A stretch of DNA of 64,000 nucleotides, from positions 37,934,426 through 37,998,425 of the forward strand of contig CP136064.1 in NCBI GenBank assembly GCA_032622095.1. Reading direction: 5' to 3'. Source of the stretch: Siphonodentalium dalli (Eukaryota > Mollusca > Scaphopoda > Gadilida > Siphonodentaliidae). The notes beneath the pieces were generated by a model, which ran no database searches, was not told the origin of the DNA, and saw only the letters and a program-made list of their open reading frames with translations. A program made the position numbers and the translations under genes. Below, piece by piece: positions 58,859-64,000 of the stretch. The stretch's first letter is position 1, and each line of letters starts with the position of its first letter.

Positions 58859-60003
58859 GATCTAATATATAGTACAAGGCTTCTAGAATGACAAGTCACT
58901 CCGAATTTACTTTTCAAGACTATGTCCGACTCCCAATAAAATAAAGAAATCAGGACCCAATAGTATTGGAAATTAACACACACATTTCATGGAGCTATTT
59001 ATGAACTGTTTCTTTTGTAATATCTTAAGTTAACGTACAAAGTTAAGGGATGCCACAATAAGTTCGCAACAGCAACATTTTGACATTTCGTTTGAAGTTT
59101 TGGAAGTGGGAACGATGGTTTTATGTTTTCCAACTTGTGTTGTGTTAAGTTGTATACCATAATGTGGCCCAAGGAGGTCACATATAACAATTTGGAATAT
59201 CCTTTAGTTAATCTAAATTATCAATATTACGTTTCCTGTCACCCTAACTAGCCAAATTTCGCATAACCTGGTTGTACAGCTTGTGCATACATTTCCCCGG
59301 AACATTCCAGGTTCCCGGTTCTGAAGGGGTTTCGTTCCCGGTTCCTGTGTTTTCAATTCTAGGGCATATATTAAACTCTATTCACAATACTGTGACTTGT
59401 TAATAAATACATTGTTTGTGTTGATATGGCTGATCCACAGTTCCGCCACAAGTCGTTTGGATATTTGTCTTGTTTGTGAAAGATAATTGAATTACCTCAG
59501 CCAAATAAACACAGGGAAATTGAAAACAAAATTGTATTAATCAGTGTCAGTAACATCATGGGTTCTCACAACTGAATTATTCACAAGTTATTTACTAAGT
59601 TTAACATGCACGATTTCAAGTTGAGTTTATTAATATTATTACCCTGATATGTGATGTTGGCTTATGCTGTTTGCCAACTTATTTTACCATGTATCTAGTG
59701 ACTGATCAAGGTATTATTTCAGAAGTCCAGTGTCAAATAAACCATTGTAATGCCATTAACGATGAGATCTACTTTGAGAAATTAAAATTAGTACTAGTAG
59801 AATCTGGAAAACACAACAACAGTGTGTATAGTCAAAACATAAGAACCATTGTTCCATAGACACTTTATTGCAGTCTGATATAATTTGGTAATTCCTGAGA
59901 AAAAATGATTTCTTTTATCAAAACTGTTAGCAAAAGTATTTTGGGCCAGCACAAAAACTGTCTGTCGTGATTTGTGGTCAACTGACATTGACATCATCTC
60001 ATA

Positions 60004-60500
60004 TATATTTTGAAGACCTCTGTCTGTCTGTCTGTATGTCTGTATGTCATTGATACAAATCTACGATTCTCGACCGATCGGGACGAAACTTGGTACGTGT
60101 GTGTAGTTTGACCAGGCGGTCGCCCTTGTCATATTGGCGAGCCCGTGCGACGCCCGTGCAGCGCATGCGCAGACGAGATCTCGGAAACGGGTGGAGCTAT
60201 CGACTTGAAATTTGGTATGTGAATGTATCTTGCCCTGGATACAAATTTTATCGGGTCGCCGAGCCCGTGCGACGCCAGCTTCGCGCATGCGGCGACCAGA
60301 TCTCGGAAACGGGTGGAGCTATCGACTTGAAATTTGGTATGTGAATGTATCTTGCCCCGGATACAAATTTTATCGGGTCGCCGAGCCCGTGCGACGCCAG
60401 CTTCGCGCATGCGCAGACCAGATCTCGGAAACGGGTAGAGCTATCGACTTGAAATTTGTTTTTTTGAATAGCCCGGACAACGTCGGGCTCATCGGCTAGT
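60004..60500. repeat. 122-bp GC-rich tandem repeat in INTS2 intron 3
   Basis: A (tctg)n run at 60018-60050 leads into three units with agatctcggaaacgggtgga at 60176, 60298 and 60420 (period 122). Each has gcccgtgcgacgcc and a gcgcatgcg palindrome. It ends with agcccggacaacgtcgggct, a short hairpin, then catcggctagtac. This tail is likely the end of a repeat element. Confidence 0.88.
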
Positions 60501-60607
60501 ACTATATAAAAGTAATGGGATTCCCTGATATATGTTTCAGATTATTGATAATGCAGCTGTTTAATCGTCTGGGTTCGCTTGTCTATTCATGTCTATTTTC
60601 ATTGTAG

Positions 60608-60721
60608 AATTGCCATCCCTACTTAAAGTTACAGAATTGGCTGAAGCATTCCTGTATATAAAGAATGGACAGTGGTTGTTATGTCGGCTATTAGCAAATT
60701 CTCCATATAGCTTTCATGATG
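60608..60721 (+). CDS. INTS2: INTS2 exon 4
   Basis: 114 nt between acceptor ttcattgtag and donor G/GTAAGT. It reads ELPSLLKVTELAEAFLYIKN then GQWLLCRLLANSPYSFHD, matching the family's ELPSLLPIVDVAEALLHVRN. Phase 1 on both sides. Confidence 0.97.
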
Positions 60722-60879
60722 GTAAGTCCATGGTATATCCATCTACCTCTCGAATTAGTTATGTCAAATTGCCAACCTTAGTTAGCATATTTATCCTTTT
60801 TTAAATGTAATATTTAGGATGCCCATATGGAATAAAACAAAGTCTCAAATCAGAAATCCCCCTCCCCACAAAGTCTTAA

Positions 60880-61440
60880 GTTTGAGCTATTGCCATAGGT
60901 TGTTGTATGTTCGTGTCCATCCATCAACAATTTCCTTTGGCACACCCTACATGCTACATTTCTCATCTGATCATCACCAAACTCCATAGGGATCTTTGAT
61001 GTGACCTGCAAATGGGAGCTATCAAATTTTTCGGAATTTCCTTGAAAAAAACTCGCCACCAGCAGCCATTTACAATTTCACATTTGAATCCATTGGCATA
61101 CCCTGCGGCCCATATTCATAAAAAAAATGTTTTTAAAATTTACAGCCATGTTTTGGATCACCTATAAATGGGAGCTATCAAATTTATATGTTTTTCGATT
61201 AAAAATATGGCCGTCTGTATCCATTTGTATCCATCTTGGATTTTACTCTTTGTAAATTATTTTTCAAGCCCTACAACTTATTAAACCAACATTTTTCAAT
61301 GGTTTAATCACAAACTTCAGATGAATCTTCGGGGTGACCTCTAGATGGAAGCTATAAAATTTCAATGACAAACATGGCTGTCAGTGGCCATCTTTGATTT
61401 CACATTTGAATTCACTGGTAAGCCCTACAGCCCATACTTA
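60880..61440. repeat. degenerate repeat in INTS2 intron 4, inverted relative to 25-27 kb
   Basis: agtttgagctattgccatag, cacaccctac, catctgatcatcaccaaact, tgggagctatcaaattt and ccagcagccat are the inverse of the 25290-26745 units. About three units. It shares the border motif with that array. Confidence 0.8.
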
Positions 61441-61602
61441 TTGGAAAAAAGATAATTTCTAGATGGAATTTCCACATTCCTTATTGCTCCATTGACTGTA
61501 ATGTATAACATCATTCTCTCTCCAAGTTAAGTGTCATTGGTACTTTCATTGAAGAAAAAGAGTTAGATTATTGTGTGTTATTATTCTTTTTACCATTTAC
61601 AG

Positions 61603-61733
61603 TTTGTGAAACTTTGATATCTAAAGGAGAGAAGCAGGAAGAGGAGTCAGCTGCCGGGTTACGGAGAATGGAAATGTTAAAAACTCTGTGTGCTATGAAC
61701 CCACAGGAATCTCTCAATGTCAGAGCCATGTGT
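61603..61733 (+). CDS. INTS2: INTS2 exon 5
   Basis: 131 nt between acceptor ccatttacag and donor TGT/GTAAGC. It reads VCETLISKGEKQEEESAAGL then RRMEMLKTLCAMNPQESLNV and RAMC, matching the family's GERQDEESLGGRRR region. Phase 1 in, 0 out. Confidence 0.97.
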
Positions 61734-62351
61734 GTAAGCAGCTATGTTATAAAGAAAAAATATTATCAGAATAACATGATTTTGGTTTATTAGCGACCCG
61801 ACAGAAATGATTAACAGCCGAACATCCTATCATCATCTCTAGTAGGATGGAGCGCTGTTAATGTTTGCCCTGTAAAGAGATAATAATATATAAGGCTTAT
61901 ATAGTGCATATCTGTCCAACATAATGGACCCTAAACGCTTCACATAAGTCAATATTACCCAAGATGTCAGACTTCCAATTTTGGAAAACCCACACACTCT
62001 GTGATCAGCGCATGTAGTTTAACATTGTGAGCACTGGAGAACAGGAAACATGATGTACCATATGTTTTTCAAATGGACTACGCATGTTGAAATTGAGATA
62101 ACAGCTAAATTTTTACACCAAGAATAGTATCATATGTACGAATACAATGAATTGATTTATGAAATACATAGCGATAAACTTCATGAAAGTAAATTAAGTT
62201 AACCCTTTACCCAACAAACCGGCCAAAACCGGCCAAATAAAGCTTCAACAGCTTAAAATATCATCGGTCTGTCTCAATAGAACCATACAAATATGGATAT
62301 CATTGGAACCGGCTCCTTGACCACATTGTGATAGTTACAGTTATACCATGT

Positions 62352-62420
62352 GCCAATGCATTCTCTTATATATGCGAGTCGACCATAGGTCGCCTCGCAT
62401 ATATAAGAGAATGCATTGGC
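62352..62420. repeat. 69-nt hairpin module
   Basis: Left member of the pair in MITE B copy 3, centre gagtcgaccataggtcgcctc. Confidence 0.9.
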
Positions 62421-62488
62421 CTAAAAAAATCTTTTTTTACCATTTTTTCTTACATTCTTTAACAATTTTATAATTTTTAATGTGTTAA

Positions 62489-62557
62489 GCCAATGCATTC
62501 TCTTATATATGCGAGGCGACCTATGGTCGACTCGCATATATAAGAGAATGCATTGGT
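62489..62557. repeat. 69-nt hairpin module
   Basis: Right member of the pair in MITE B copy 3, centre gaggcgacctatggtcgactc; the last base is T instead of C. Confidence 0.9.
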
Positions 62558-62800
62558 ACAGGGCCCTTCTGTTGGGTAAAGGGTTAAACAAGTTGAACAT
62601 AAAACATATCAAGAATCATTTTGTAATTAATTCATCCTCTCATGCTACACTTTCATTGTTCACTAATTTATGTGATCAGTTCGATGCCTACATATAATTC
62701 TTCAATACCGTTAACCCCAACCTTCGATAGCACTACACCATGCATCTGTTTTGCATTGGAACACATCTAATCTTTTGCTCATTGATTTTGTATCCATATT

Positions 62801-62965
62801 TACTATTTGTTTTGCAGGTTAAGCACTGTACAATGCCAGGGGTTGCTGTATATATTACTATTTGTTTTGCAGGTTAAGCACTGTACAATGCCAGGGGTTG
62901 CAGTCTATCTTACTATTTGTTTTGCAGGTTAAGCACTGTACAATGCCAGGGGTTGCAGTATATCT
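62801..62965 (+). repeat. three 55-bp copies spanning an INTS2 splice acceptor
   Basis: Unit: tactatttgttttgcag (intron end) plus gttaagcactgtacaatgcc aggggttgc and nine more bases (exon start). Units start at 62801, 62856 and 62911. Each has its own polypyrimidine-AG acceptor. Only the third continues into the exon. Since 55 is not a multiple of 3, use of acceptor 1 or 2 shifts frame and meets a stop within about 20 codons. Confidence 0.97.
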
Positions 62966-63086
62966 TACTATTCAGACCCTGAAGCAGTCCGAAAGTGATT
63001 TAATGTCCTTTGTTAGTGGATTGTTACTAGGCAATGATCTTACCACTAGACAATGGTTTGCTCAGTTTGTGCGAGTAGGACAGAAG
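62928..63086 (+). CDS. INTS2: INTS2 exon 6 (last in window)
   Basis: 159 nt (53 codons) from the third acceptor to donor AAG/GTAAGC. It reads VKHCTMPGVAVYLTIQTLKQ then SESDLMSFVSGLLLGNDLTT and RQWFAQFVRVGQK, matching the family's LPGLGVALTL and VCFVSGLLLG. Phase 0 on both sides. The coding sequence continues beyond 64000. Confidence 0.97.
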
Positions 63087-64000
63087 GTAAGCCAATTTTG
63101 TTATATATGGATGATAGCATACGATTTACAAGTTTGTCCATTGGAATTATTATTGTGTACTGACCACAATGCAGGAATATAAAATGAAATGTTTTGAGTC
63201 GAGATGTGCAACAATGAAGATGCTGTCCTGTTTATTTTGGAATGTTTTACCTACTCATTTTATTTCATATATTTTAAATGATTTATAGGGACACTAAACA
63301 TTTTAATTTAGAAATAAATAATAAAAAAATTGTATTTTAATAGTATTGAAACTATTTGTCGATGTCGATGTCACCAAAAGTCGACTCCAGAATCCCAATT
63401 TGATTAGTTTCATTAAATTGAGCACACAGTGCATGCACTATTTTTTACAATGTTACAATACCAACAATTGCAACTACAGTGTTAAAAGTTAAAACAATGC
63501 TATTTATTAGAATTACTTACACAAACACCAGTTATGAAATCAACAAATGTCGCTAATAAATAAATTGTTGCGCGATGGCCGATCAAAGATAACAATATCG
63601 GCTGCCACGTCACGTCACGTGTACATATCGTGGACGCAGTGTGGAATTAATTCAGTATGAAACTATGAGTATGGACAATGTGTCCGGATATGGTATGATG
63701 AATGTATCATTAAACAATGCTAAATGAGAAACCTATCCACAATCAAACGCAAGCCAAGACACCCGGTATTAATTAGCTGGATACAAATTTGGTAGCACCG
63801 GTTTCCGAGTGGACCGCTTCCAAGTCTCAATGTTAAACCTGCAAAAAATGGTAACTCATTAACAGCATTTATATTGCTGTGATTTACTTCAATTTTAAAA
63901 CGATATAAAATATAATTTGATGACTTATTAGCTCAACTTTACTTTGTAAAGTTTGAGCTTTTGTCGTGCGTGTGCGCGTGTGTGCGTAAGGCGTCAACAA
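63087..64000. other. INTS2 intron 6 (partial)
   Basis: No exon recognised. The last 75 bases (ttagctcaactttactttgt aaagtttgagc then a gtgcgtgtgcgcgtg run and gcgtcaacaa) begin another member of the repeat class that borders 26745 and 60880. Confidence 0.55.

Larger units (their letters stand above)
62203..62583. mobile_element. MITE family B, copy 3 in INTS2 intron 5
   Basis: TTAA/CCCTTTACCCAACA at the left (TTAA 62199-62202) and TGTTGGGTAAAGGG/TTAA at the right (62584-62587). Both hairpins are complete: 62352-62420 and 62489-62557. It differs little from copy 1 at 35467, so amplification was recent. Confidence 0.92.

Noticed and set aside
61734-62927. MITE B copy 3 hairpins as INTS2 regulatory RNA structures specific to the gene
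   Set aside because: The same element occurs twice outside this gene, so its position in intron 5 needs no gene-specific role.

Overview
This window reads as low-GC animal nuclear DNA: genes are split by GT-AG introns, and the introns and intergenic DNA are full of non-LTR retrotransposons, small inverted-repeat transposons and minisatellites. Repeat arrays such as the CATATACCAAATTTGG type and the GGAC-rich tails suggest a marine invertebrate (mollusc, other lophotrochozoan or hemichordate). That guess is weak, because no single sequence here fixes the taxon.

Three host genes are supported by splice-compatible exons. (1) A Rab-family small GTPase lies on the minus strand. Exon 1 is at 15655-15775 and exon 2 at 5501-5652, and the gene continues past the left edge. 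Its roughly 10-kb intron 1 holds a nearly full-length LINE, and its intron 2 begins directly in an 81-bp tandem array that contains a second, truncated copy of exon 2. (2) PXMP2, a peroxisomal membrane channel of the Mpv17/PMP22 family, is on the minus strand with exons 1-4 at 50338-50441, 45537-45644, 43982-44153 and 39482-39601; the short last exon was not found. (3) INTS2, an Integrator complex subunit, is on the plus strand with six exons from 54159 to 63086, about 311 codons, and continues past the right edge. PXMP2 and INTS2 are head to head, 3.7 kb apart, and each has an ETS-type CCGGAAGT site upstream of its start codon.

Layout: 1-3142 noncoding with a 606-bp tandem duplication; 3143-5500 the 81-bp array; 5750-10300 the LINE; 10.8-15.3 kb small inverted-repeat elements; 15.6 kb Rab exon 1; 16-33 kb repeat-rich intergenic DNA with degenerate tandem repeats and nested LINE fragments; 33-41 kb a cluster of hairpin-ended MITEs around PXMP2 exon 4; 41-50.5 kb PXMP2, with a deletion-derivative hAT transposon in its first intron; 51-52.3 kb a LINE with a MITE inside it; 54-64 kb INTS2, also rich in MITEs.

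The most interesting non-genic structure is a 69-nt near-perfect hairpin beginning GCCAATGCATTCTCTTATA. It recurs more than a dozen times, usually as a mirror-image pair near the two ends of small transposons. It occurs in at least two transposon families with different termini, one flanked by TTAA, and its one arm mismatch is at the same position even in copies with a different loop. Other highlights are a triplicated splice acceptor in INTS2, a Rab exon copy whose changes are almost all synonymous, and a LINE whose two ORFs are in one frame separated by one TAG.
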